A stretch of 64,000 nucleotides of DNA from Ochromonas danica (Eukaryota > Sar > Chrysophyceae > Chromulinales > Chromulinaceae), in assembly GCA_015146655.1 (NCBI GenBank), contig VKHL01000003.1:430155-494154 (forward strand), in the 5' to 3' direction. A program made the position numbers and the translations under genes. Below the pieces are notes generated by a model. It did not search any database, had not been told where the DNA came from, and saw only the letters and a program-made list of their open reading frames with translations. Positions 55,310-64,000 of the stretch are shown here, in pieces (the stretch's first letter is position 1; each line of letters begins with the position of its first letter).

Positions 55310-55427
55310 ATGATGATTTCTAAAGGGTAATTCTTAATATGGAATCATAAGTGGTACAATAGTACATGTATTGTTTGTATTATATATACAACTATACAAA
55401 TAGGCTAAAGTGTATGATTCACTCTAA

Positions 55428-55463
55428 CAGTAGCAGTAGCAGCAGCAGCAGCAGCAACAACAA
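55428..55463. repeat. AGC/AAC trinucleotide repeat
   Basis: AGTAGC, then about seven AGC units, then AAC units, lie in the short convergent spacer between the TatD fusion and the next gene. Confidence 0.85.
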
Positions 55464-55528
55464 CTCTTGTTGCTCTTGGCTCTTTCATCATGGTCTGAAT
55501 AACCATGAAACATAGATAGTTCTTGACC

Positions 55529-56446
55529 TTAGACTACCTGATAATCCTCGTCTTTAACTTTCATTGCACGGTTAATAGACTTCTTCTTGGGTGGTGCACG
55601 AGGATGGTCTTCAGTAGAGTTGGAAGAAGCACATCTCCTGCTTCTCTTAGCCACTACAGGAGTGATTGGGTCATCCAATGGTCCCAAAAAACCACCTTTC
55701 TCATTCTCTCCAACTCTTTCCAAGACATAAAAAGGATAAATAGAATGTTCTAAAAGTGGACGCATTTGTGTTTCATTTGTAAGAGCATCAGGACATGAAA
55801 GTAATTCTCTCTCTACAAGGTTTGTAGCAGAATAGAGAGGATTAGCATGCATGTCAGCAGATGATGCTAATCGAATCTTAAAATGTTTCATTAAGATATC
55901 ATGAGCATCAGAGAGAGATTCTGTAATACATTGTAAGTTAGGAAGCCAAATTTTCCCATCAGAAGTGAGGAAATCTTCTTGTAATAAGGCAGGTAAAGTA
56001 TCAGTGAAGAATGGAGCACTCCATCTCTCACGAGCCCAACCAATCTAGAAGAGAAAGAAGAGTTGCACAATGATTATTAGCAGAGGTTAGGTGGTATTGG
56101 TAGTGGTGATGGTGGTTAAACCTACTGGTGAGAAGAAGTAGTCCAGAATGACATGTTGGAAGTGTGGTTTATTATCTCCCCATTTTGATTTCATAGCTTT
56201 AAACATACGACGTTGATCAGCAAAATTAGCTGTACAATGCTCATTAATATTAGCATCATCATGCTTATTATCAAGTGAATAGACTTGATAACCCAAAGAT
56301 TGTACTGCTTCACATCGTACACGATCACGAAATTCTTGTCCTCGTTTTGGATTAACAGCATGATGAGCATAAACCATACCTAAGAGAAGAACATTCCCTT
56401 TAGAGATTTCTTTAGATTCATTGGATTCTTTTTCAACACTTGGCAT
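55529..56446 (-). CDS. Orphan protein, 278 aa
   Basis: Two exons on the minus strand: 56126-56446 and 55529-56044. The joining is phase 0 (FFSP/IGWARERW) using a GTAGGT donor. LLLGMVYAHHAVNPKRGQEF, LGYQVYSLDNKHDD, HVILDYFFSP, GWARERWSAPFFTDTLPALL and GKIWLPNLQC read like a Rossmann-type alpha/beta protein, perhaps methyltransferase-like, but no nucleotide-binding motif is certain. The tail is basic. I leave function open. Confidence 0.68.
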
Positions 56447-56889
56447 TGTTTGTTAGTTTGTGTTATATTGTGTTATATTGTGTTGGATGGTCTTTTGTGG
56501 TTGTTTGCTGTCTTGGATCGCTGAATCACAGCATCCACACCAAACCACTCTCACCAACCTAACCTAACCGTCATATTTCAGCCGTTTCCTTAACATCACG
56601 GTGGGAACTTTCCTCTTCTCAGAGAAGGGTGTCATATATTATTGTGTTGCGTGTATACTCAGAACACGTCATATGGCAAAGAAGGCGGTGCGCATGAAAT
56701 TCAGTTCTCTACCGTATCTTCTTTCTTTCCATCTAATCTGCTCTCTGCTAATCATCCCTGTAGTGTATCAGACAGTACTATCCACTGCCATCAATCTCAT
56801 CTCCTCCTCCTTCCCATCACCTCCTTTACTATCACTTAACCTTCTCACTTCATTGAATCAGCAGGGCATTACTGAGAATAATAAGAACT

Positions 56890-57625
56890 ATGGGAGGTGG
56901 TCAATCCTCTTCGTCTCTCTCTGTTTCATCTCTCTCTACAAAAGAGACTTTCCATGGATTAAATGATGAACAAATCAAAAATATGCAATCTAATATTGTC
57001 AATATGATGCTTCCTCTATACTACACTACTGAAGTACTCACCATGGGAGAATATGATATCATCTCAGAATGTTGGGATTCTATCTTAACAAGTAGTGCAC
57101 CAGGATTTCAACGATTAAGAAAAGATCCTGCTTTTCCACATAATACTTGTATTTCCTATTTCTATGAGACCTATTATCATCGTCTTTTTGATATGAATCC
57201 TATGTGTAGAGATCTATTCCAAGATGTTGCAAGACAAGGCAAGTTTTTGGTTAAAATGATTTCTTTAGCGTTAAGTGAACGTCGCGATCCTGAGAAATAT
57301 GAAGAGACATTAACAAAGCTTGCTGAGATTCATAATGAACGAGGAGTTAAAGCTTCGGAATGTACGCCTTGTTGCTCTTGTTTGTGTTCTGATTGTTACT
57401 AATAGCTGACGGTATTGTTGAATAGATGGAATTGTAGGAGATGTACTCTTTTACACAGTCAAGCGTTGTGTTGGTGAAGATCATTATACAGATAGAGTTC
57501 ATTTAGCATGGGTTAAAATCATCTCTCGCATGTTGCGTACGATGGTTCCTATTGCTGTCACGCACGAGCTGGTCCATGGACCTTCTCCTCTTCGAACAAG
57601 AGCGCTTAATGCCCCTGTCGCCTAA
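56890..57625 (+). CDS. N-myristoylated globin, copy 1
   Basis: Two exons: 56890-57361 and 57426-57625, giving 223 aa. MGGGQSSSS fits a Gly2 myristoylation site. The globin fold spans about 35-205: MGEYDIISECWDSIL (helix A), FYETYYHRLFDMNPMCRDLF with the CD1-type Phe, ARQGKFLVKMISLAL (E helix; Gln where myoglobin has distal His), LTKLAEIHNERGVKASEYG with the proximal F8 His, and HLAWVKIISRMLRTMVP. A heme protein at a membrane, likely sensing or detoxifying O2/NO, is inferred. Followed 732 bp later by a paralogue with the same intron position. Confidence 0.85.
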
Positions 57626-58357
57626 GGGTCTCACGCTCCATGATCGAGTTCTTCTTTCGATGCAGATAAAGGATAGTATCTTAGCTGGATGTGCTTTTTT
57701 TGTATTTATTTGTTGGCTTTTCTGTTGATATTTGTGTGTATCTCAACGTCTGCATGTTTTCTTCTTGACCAAGCTTGTGATTACTTATTTCGATTTCGGA
57801 AGTGTTTTATGAAGGTATCTCGGCGCGGTCATCTGTGTTAGAATAGGCATGAGGGATGTTCGTGTCTTCCATGGACTTGTTTTGTGTTGTAACTTTTTGC
57901 ACTGCTTTTCGGACCGTATTGTGTTATGGGTATTTTGTAGATTTAGTGTTGTCAGTAAGCAATATGGTAATTAATCATCACAGCTGCTCGCCGCAATCAT
58001 TCACTTTCACAATGGCGCGGGATCATAATTTAACCAATCTGTGTTGTACGGATTAATTAAGGAATTACATATCTCCATGGATAAAGGAGCTTTCCATGGA
58101 TCAACGGAACTGGGTTGAGCGAGAGGTGGTTTGGTGGGGTTGAAGTTGGCTTTCCCGCAGAGACTTCGAACAAATTTGGCTTTTCAAACCTAAATTTCAG
58201 ACTTTCCTAGGGGAAGTGATGTGGGGTGATGTCACTCCGAAGAGAGAAAGAAGGGAACAAGTGATAAGTGTTTGAAGAGAACCATCTGTTGGTCTATAGA
58301 TCAGAATCAAACCCCTCTTATCATTGATCCTATTTGTTATCGATTAACTTGCTTATC
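57626..58357. other. Spacer between tandem globins
   Basis: Contains repeated TTTCCATGGAT words near 58073-58103. Nothing protein-like is seen apart from one 66-codon frame (57856-58056) without support. Confidence 0.45.
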
Positions 58358-59168
58358 ATGGGAGCAGCCTCATCTTCAAACTTGAATAAATTTGATGAAG
58401 AGATCACAGAGAAGAAGATGGAAGACATGGTCAACCTTGTCTTACCACTTTATTACACTACAGAGTTACTTACACCTGTTGAATATGATTTAGTCCATTC
58501 TTTATGGGAAATGGTCTTAAACAATACAGCGCCAGAGTTTGTACAAATGCGTAAAGATCCATCTTTTCACTATTCAACCTGCATCGCCTTCTTCTACGAC
58601 ACCTATTATCATCGTCTCTTTGACGTACATCCATTATGCAGAGACTTATTTACTGATGTAGCTAAACAAGGGAAGTTTCTTGTTAAGATGATCTCTCTAG
58701 CATTAAGTGAAAAACAAGATCCACAGAAGTATGAACAAACATTAATTAAGTTAGCATTTGTACATAATGAGTTAGGAGTGAAAGCCATGGAATGTAAGTC
58801 ACTCACCGACTATGATCACTGATATACTAGAATGCATCTAATAGTGAATGTGTGTCTTGCATGTGTTAGATGGTTTAGTGGGAGATGTCTTGTTCTACAC
58901 TCTAAAGCGTTGTGTTGGTCCTTCAATCTACACATCCGAAGCTCATCAAGGATGGGTTAAAGTCATCTCACGTATGTTACATACAATGGTTCCCCTTGCT
59001 GTAGCACATGAAATGAAGATTGGTACACGTCGTACACGTGGAGTGCTATTAGCAAGAAGTTTACACATTCCATCACAATCTATTGATCCTTTTGACGAGA
59101 CTGCAACTGTTATGATGGGGAAGTCTTCTTCTCAATCTTGCCCTCTTGGCCTTCTCAATCGGGGTTAA
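58358..59168 (+). CDS. N-myristoylated globin, copy 2
   Basis: Two exons: 58358-58793 and 58870-59168, giving 244 aa. MGAASSSN is the preferred start since it fits an N-myristoylation site; the frame extends eight codons upstream. Same globin layout as copy 1: VEYDLVHSLWEMVL, FYDTYYHRLFDVHPLCRDLF (CD1 Phe), AKQGKFLVKMISLAL (E7 Gln), LAFVHNELGVKAMEYG (F8 His) and HQGWVKVISRMLHTMVP. The phase-1 intron lies at the same codon. The C-terminal tail is about 30 residues longer and Ser/Asp-containing. A tandem duplicate retaining all heme-contact residues. Confidence 0.85.
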
Positions 59169-60024
59169 TAACATATGCTCATTTTGATAAACTGTCGCGA
59201 TGATCTTTGGTATTGGCGACAACTGTTTTGTTATTCAGATCTGTTTTTCGTTGTTGGTTTTCTTATTCCTAATATGGAGCTTCTCAGTGAGATGTAGATA
59301 AGTAGAGCGACGATGAGAGCGTTTGCCCGTTGTTTGTTCTTGAATGTCTTCTCCAATCTGAATTTTTGCTTTTCTACTGTGTCTCTGTACGATACGATGA
59401 TGCGTCTATTGATGACGCGCGATTCTTCCCTTCGTACTGACTCGCTTTCCCTCGTTGTTGTTGATGTTGCCGTTGTTATTCCTGTTCCCCTATTAACTCT
59501 TCCTTATGTTATGAATGTTATGTTTTCCTTTCTATGTCCTCTTCTGCTTGTCTCTGCTTTGCTCTTGCTCATTTCATGACTAGAGCACTTCTGTTGCTAT
59601 TGTTGTTGTTGTTGCTGCTGCTGTCTCTCCCACCACTCTATTCCTTTCCAAGTCTCTTGTTCTTGTTCTTTTCATCCATGACTAAGAAATGAAGAGTTAC
59701 TTGTGTATAATGCATTTGCTCGTGTCATTGACTCTTTGCTTGATCGTGACTTAACACAATCGTGTTAACTCTTTGTTAATAAGTAGTGACCAAAGCGTTT
59801 GAGCTTTTGGTTTATTGTCAGCATAAGATATGAAATTGGTTCTTCTTCTTCAATTAAGTTTATTTCAGTAGATCTACACACAAGCAGCAAGAAACACGTC
59901 CCAATGAGAAACGTGTTTCTTGTTGTTGCCATCAGCTGCTGTACTTGTGGCGCAAGAATGGATTGACACCACAGCAATCGATTAGAATAGCTAATAGCAG
60001 CAGAGAAGAAGAAGAAGAAGAGAA
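59169..60024. other. Intergenic region
   Basis: T-rich 3' flank of globin 2, then a (GTTGCT)n-like stretch near 59590-59625. Frames here (for example 59313-59579) are hydrophobic but lack homology and read as T-bias artefacts. Confidence 0.45.
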
Positions 60025-61155
60025 ATGTTTGTTGTTCACCATATCTCTATGATAGTAGTATTTGCTTTTCTTCATTTCCTCACCTTCCCATCTTTTATCT
60101 TCTCTTCAAAAATAACTCATCGTAACTTGAAAAATCAATGTCTAGAAGATGAAACAAAACATCGTCTATGGTGGATGGGGAAATGTTGGTGTGAACCAGG
60201 ATGGATTTCTACCATAAACCCTAAAACCTTACTCTTACCTATTTGTACTATTCCTTTATTAAAACATGGTGATTGTGATTGTCTTTCCAATTCTCCTAAT
60301 GATCGTTCTTTTTTGAAAAATCTTTCTTGGGAACATCCACAAGGTTATCGATGTACTTCTCTATGTCGTTATTCTGATCACTTAGGTGTTCCTTTTTCAT
60401 CACCACAAGAATGGAATGAAAATTTAGTTTGGAAACAACTTAGTTTTTATCGACGAGAATTACCACAAACACGTCATAATCATCTTCGTGCACGATTAGA
60501 TGAATTTGCTGTAGCATTTCATCAATATTCTTCTCTAGAAGGTGTTGATTTAGGGAAAGTATTAGAATTAGGTGCAGGAGGATATACACAAACACGAAGT
60601 ATTCTAGAAAGAGTTAATGCTACCATGAAAGAGGTTACGTTACTAGATCCTCTGATTTATCATTATCAGACAATTAAACATTGCCCTTATTATAATGGAC
60701 AGTTTACAGTTAATAATACAGTCTATCCTACTATCTTATCCAATCTTTCGATTGAAGCATTTGGTACTACTTTAGCATCCAGACCATTAGAAGATCTCTA
60801 TGATACAGTCATTCTCATGAATGTTATCGTGTATGCACAAAATGCTCTAAAAATTCTGGAAACTATCTATTCTGCTCTTAAACCTAATGGATTGTTGATC
60901 TTCCATGATCGTTATTTTGATAATTGGATTCATTCTTCTAAATGTAAGACAGCAGGATTTATTGTTAATATCCAACAAGTCTCGCAGACTGTCTTACAAC
61001 ATTTCTTAGACAGTGCTTTTTCAAGAGAACCTTTCTTTAATACAAATCAGACCAAAGAGCAAATTGAACGTAGTAGAGATTGGTGTAAATGGTCGGATGA
61101 TGAAAAAGCATATTTTGTCATTGTTCGCAAAGTCAAATCGGATATCCTCCTCTAG
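60025..61155 (+). CDS. Secretory-pathway SAM methyltransferase-like protein
   Basis: Single exon, 376 aa. An N-terminal hydrophobic segment (SMIVVFAFLHFLTFPSFIF) is a signal peptide or anchor. A Cys-rich stretch follows (KCWCEPGWIS, HGDCDCL, YRCTSLCRY). The methyltransferase core starts at VLELGAGGYTQTRSIL (motif I, SAM-binding), VTLLDPL (motif II), LYDTVILMNVIVY (motif IV) and IYSALKPNGLLIFHDRYFD. The N-terminal part may be an EGF-like cap. The substrate is unknown; a Golgi or ER lumen location is inferred. Confidence 0.75.
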   Translation: MFVVHHISMIVVFAFLHFLTFPSFIFSSKITHRNLKNQCLEDETKHRLWWMGKCWCEPGWISTINPKTLLLPICTIPLLKHGDCDCLSNSPNDRSFLKNLSWEHPQGYRCTSLCRYSDHLGVPFSSPQEWNENLVWKQLSFYRRELPQTRHNHLRARLDEFAVAFHQYSSLEGVDLGKVLELGAGGYTQTRSILERVNATMKEVTLLDPLIYHYQTIKHCPYYNGQFTVNNTVYPTILSNLSIEAFGTTLASRPLEDLYDTVILMNVIVYAQNALKILETIYSALKPNGLLIFHDRYFDNWIHSSKCKTAGFIVNIQQVSQTVLQHFLDSAFSREPFFNTNQTKEQIERSRDWCKWSDDEKAYFVIVRKVKSDILL

Positions 61156-61891
61156 TCATATCCTCCTCCCTATGTGTTATGTCATACTAGTATGGTGTAG
61201 TATGGTGTTGTGTATGCTACTATATATATTATATCATGTCATAGTATTGCCACATAGTATCACGTCCTGGTACATAGCTATTGTAGATCTGAGTGTATGC
61301 GACTAAACACAGATAATCATGATTAAAATCACAGACATCGCATGTATGTCTACGAATACTTTCTTCCTCACAACATGATAATGATAATGAAAGTTCATGT
61401 TAGAGTTGTTCTTTGCTGATATCGAAGCAAACTAGTTGTCAGACGTTGTTCGTTGTTCAGGTAAACTGTACTAAAAGGTGCTTGGTGCTTAAACAAGAAG
61501 TTGGCTTTATAAGACACAAAGCTTGCGTTTCAAACCTACCATTGTAAGGTATTGTCAGAGTGACAAATTCACTCTAGTCTTATTTAGTCCTTGTTTGCAT
61601 AACCGATGAAAATAACGCGAAAAAACTGATAGAATATGTTAGAATGTGTGATATAATATTACATCACCACTCATGAGCTGTTAAAACAATTGGGAATCCA
61701 TGCAAACATGGTGCACCATTATCACTACTTCTATTTTTCTATCCATCTAATCGCTTCAAATATTTCACTCAAAAAAATGAAAAATGTCATGAATGAAAAA
61801 TGTCGCGCATGCAACAATTGCAACCAAAACATGTGATAGCGCACCCACAATACGCCTTCAAGACGCGTACGTAAAACAAGCTAGCTACACT
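61156..61891. other. Convergent spacer including one copy of a long direct repeat
   Basis: Bases about 61634-61752 recur at 63666-63779 as part of a 2.04-kb tandem duplication. No gene is seen. Confidence 0.6.
61634..61752. repeat. Direct repeat, copy 1 (3' flank of secreted-protein gene)
   Basis: GTTAGAATGTG through CTATCCATCTAAT is about 90 per cent identical by eye to 63666-63779, with several small gaps. The spacing to the adjacent stop codon is preserved. Confidence 0.85.
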
Positions 61892-62701
61892 TTATTTCAC
61901 CTCCAGGGTGTTGGGAGGAGTGAGGAAAGCAATTCTTCCAGTCTGACCATAGACATCGTTGCCATAGTAGATGGAAGCAAACATTTGACCAGAGCCTGCA
62001 AACACATCGCTACCAGCACTCGCACAAATACCAAAGGAGCAGAATTTTACGACACTGGAAGAAGCACTGCCGTTGATGTAGATGAGAGAGTTGGTGGAAG
62101 TGGCAATATCCGTTCTGCTGGAACCATACTGAAGAACATAATTTTGGACGTCAGGATAAATAGCCTTTGCTGGAGTTCCGTAAGGGAAGTAATAAACAGG
62201 ATAACTGTAAGGTCCAGTGAAGTAACCATAGTTTGTCTGGGGGGAATAGAAGAAGTAGGAGCTAACAATGGACACGGTGTAAGGACTGTCTGTGTTGCCA
62301 CTGACAGCAGTGAGCTTGGGAGTATTGGCTCCAGTAACGGGATCGTAAGAGTCAGTGTGTGCAATGATGAAGAAGTTGTTGCTGTAAAACTTGGTGGTCT
62401 CGTCCGTAAAGGTGGCAACTGTTTGCTTGGTAGCGAAATTAATCAAGGAGGCCTTAACATTGGTTACATATTGGCTGCAATTCTTCACAGTCATGTTAAA
62501 CTTGGCATCAAAAGGAATGGCATTAGAGTAGGTCGATGCAATTGCACCAATGTCTGTGGTGGCACTGAAAGTAAGATAATAAGTGTCCGCAACATTCTTG
62601 GTCTGAAAGCCATTCACGAAATAAAAGGCAATATTGCTCACAGCCTGAACGGAGTAAAGAAAAGAAAGGAAGAAAAGGACAAAGAAAGACAAGGACTGCA
62701 T
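61892..62701 (-). CDS. Secreted protein of unknown family, copy 1
   Basis: Single exon, 269 aa from ATG 62701. The signal peptide is MQSLSFFVLFFLSFLYSVQA. The mature part is rich in Tyr, Thr, Ser and Asn, with several N-glycosylation sequons (NMTVKNCS, YINGSAS) and alternating beta-like strands (YYLTFSATTDIGAI). It is probably an extracellular beta-sandwich; no domain recognised. A second copy begins at the right edge; the C-terminal 23 codons are identical. Confidence 0.78.
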   Translation of the reverse strand: MQSLSFFVLFFLSFLYSVQAVSNIAFYFVNGFQTKNVADTYYLTFSATTDIGAIASTYSNAIPFDAKFNMTVKNCSQYVTNVKASLINFATKQTVATFTDETTKFYSNNFFIIAHTDSYDPVTGANTPKLTAVSGNTDSPYTVSIVSSYFFYSPQTNYGYFTGPYSYPVYYFPYGTPAKAIYPDVQNYVLQYGSSRTDIATSTNSLIYINGSASSSVVKFCSFGICASAGSDVFAGSGQMFASIYYGNDVYGQTGRIAFLTPPNTLEVK

Positions 62702-63928
62702 GGTGTTGATGTGACAAGGACTCAAACAAAGAAATTGAATGTGTTGTCCAGTGGTTGTATCACAGCTCAGAGTGTGTCACTTCGTGGTTTTCCTGGCCAC
62801 AGCCAGCTGCGTGGTGTGGTGATGATCCCGCAGATTTGGGTGGTGGAAGTCGAAAGCGAGGAAAAGGTAACAAAATAGGATGTTTCTAAGAGATAATAGA
62901 GACTTTCGACATTTCTCTCCCCCATAATGAGAGCATGGCGGCCCTCGACGAGCTGACGAAATTCCGATTCCACATAAGAATAGATAATAGAATGTTGTAG
63001 TCATGGCATCGATCCCCATCAGACATTCTTAATCTATTTTCCAAGTTAATTTTCAGCTCATTATTTTCTCTCCTCTTATTTGAAAAAGACAGAGCACTTG
63101 AAAGCCTGCGCACTTATTGTGTGGCTCTGGCTCAATCTGTGCTATTAATTAATTGTTATTAATTATCAGCGTCAATACTGAACATTGACAAGTCTGCATC
63201 TTGAGATTCATTTGATGGGTTATTAGACTTAACGTAGTCTACTACCCAGGCTTTTCAACAATCATGCCACTTAAACTAACTGCAGTGAAGGCGTGCGCCA
63301 TCATGACCGGCGCTTACCCTATGGAAGACTTTGCTGGGACTGGAAGAACTCTTTATTACTCTACCTGAGGATGCGAACCGGACAGAAAGAAATGAAAGGC
63401 TGTGTGTATCAGTAAAAAATCCGCGATGCTTTGAAATTGGTCACAAATTACCTTAGAGCAGCATATATTATGACTTCAAGCAAAAACCTGGAGTTGATTT
63501 GTCCAATATGTAAACATTAGAGACAATTCATAAGCAGCTTAACCAAATGCGACCATCTGATCGAAAATCGGCATGCATCATACTCTAATTAATAAAAACT
63601 CAAATCTTCTGCATGCATGCGTTATACAAATCAACCAATAGACACAAAATGAACATCTATCTAGAAAATGTTAGAATGTGATATAATATTACATCACCAC
63701 TCATGAGCTGTTAACAATTGGGAATCCAAGCAAACATGGTGCACCATTGTCTCTACTTCTACTTTTTTATCCATCTAATTCCGTCAATCGCATATTTCAC
63801 CCACAATGTCACGAATGAAAAAGCAAGACTTATCCATATTGAGAAAAACTTGCAGCCCAGATATGCGATAGAACACCCACAATACGTCTTCAAGTTGCAC
63901 AGGTACAAGTAAGTAAGCAAGCAACACT
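62702..63928. other. Spacer between tandem secreted-protein genes
   Basis: Contains the repeat copy 63666-63779 and one short protein-like frame (about 63264-63368, MPLKLTAVKACAIMTG) that may be a gene fragment. AT-rich elsewhere. Confidence 0.5.
63666..63779. repeat. Direct repeat, copy 2
   Basis: Partner of 61634-61752; lies at the same position relative to the next stop codon. Confidence 0.85.
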
Positions 63929-64000
63929 TTATTTCACCTCCAGGGTGTTGGGAGGAGTGAGGAAAGCAATTCTTCCAGTCTGACCATAGACATCGTTGCC
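63929..64000 (-). CDS. Secreted protein, copy 2 (cut by right edge)
   Basis: The last 23 codons plus stop are visible (ending IAFLTPPNTLEVK). All 72 bases equal 61892-61963, so this is a tandem duplicate of the previous gene with period 2,037 bp. The remainder lies beyond the window. Confidence 0.85.
   Translation of the reverse strand, partial: GNDVYGQTGRIAFLTPPNTLEVK

Noticed and set aside
59313-59579. 88-codon hydrophobic frame after globin 2
   Set aside because: T-rich DNA often gives hydrophobic frames; no homology, no paired exon.
61793-62878. 361-codon plus-strand frame
   Set aside because: Antisense to the secreted-protein gene, whose minus frame has a clear signal peptide and a duplicated copy; the plus frame is a shadow.

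Overview
The window is nuclear DNA from a single-celled eukaryote. Genes lie on both strands and are packed a few hundred bases apart. Roughly half are interrupted by short (about 50-280 bp) GT-AG introns with GTGAG/GTAAG-type donors, TAA, TAG and TGA all serve as stops, and no operons are seen. A bHLH-PAS protein, an RGS-LOV photoreceptor, Asn/Ser/Thr-rich tracts and an F-box-like LRR protein recall stramenopiles (algae or heterotrophic relatives). This lineage call is inference; heterolobosean or amoebozoan protists are not excluded. RAB28, LisH-katanin, gamma-tubulin, a MORN protein and a docking-domain GAF protein together suggest a microtubule- and cilium-bearing cell.

Layout: 0-5 kb holds the 5' end of a HUWE1/UPL1-like ubiquitin ligase, a permuted papain-like protein, gamma-tubulin (3 exons) and an orphan gene with a partial duplicate of its tail. 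5.2-6.3 kb looks like a frameshifted pseudogene. 6.9-13.5 kb holds bHLH-PAS (3 exons), an LRR/F-box-like protein, a sigma-like GST and a GT92 glycosyltransferase. 14-17 kb carries a head-to-head pair of RGS genes, one fused to a blue-light LOV domain. 18.6-21.7 kb and 28.4-29.6 kb hold three copies of an unknown two-exon gene family. 23-28 kb holds an MDR-type NADP reductase, a decayed OSCA/CSC1 fragment in a GC-richer patch, and a KATNAL2-type katanin. 30-39.6 kb holds a DNAJB-type co-chaperone, RAB28, a MORN protein, a docking/tandem-GAF protein and an ammonium transporter. 40-50 kb holds a secreted aldo-keto reductase, an APC transporter, a PC-esterase/TBL-like Golgi protein, CDC50 (5 exons) and UTP23 (5 exons). 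50-64 kb holds three orphan genes, a TatD-like protein fused to a YVH1/DUSP12 zinc domain, two tandem acylated globins, a methyltransferase-like secretory protein, and a 2.04-kb tandem duplication of a secreted-protein gene running off the right edge.

The strongest biology is a concentration of sensory proteins: RGS-LOV (blue light to G-protein), RGS, DD-GAF-GAF with NKFDE motifs (cyclic nucleotide), bHLH-PAS and paired globins (gas/redox). Several have N-terminal acylation signals that would place them at membranes. The TatD/YVH1 fusion and the DD-GAF-GAF protein are the most unusual architectures.
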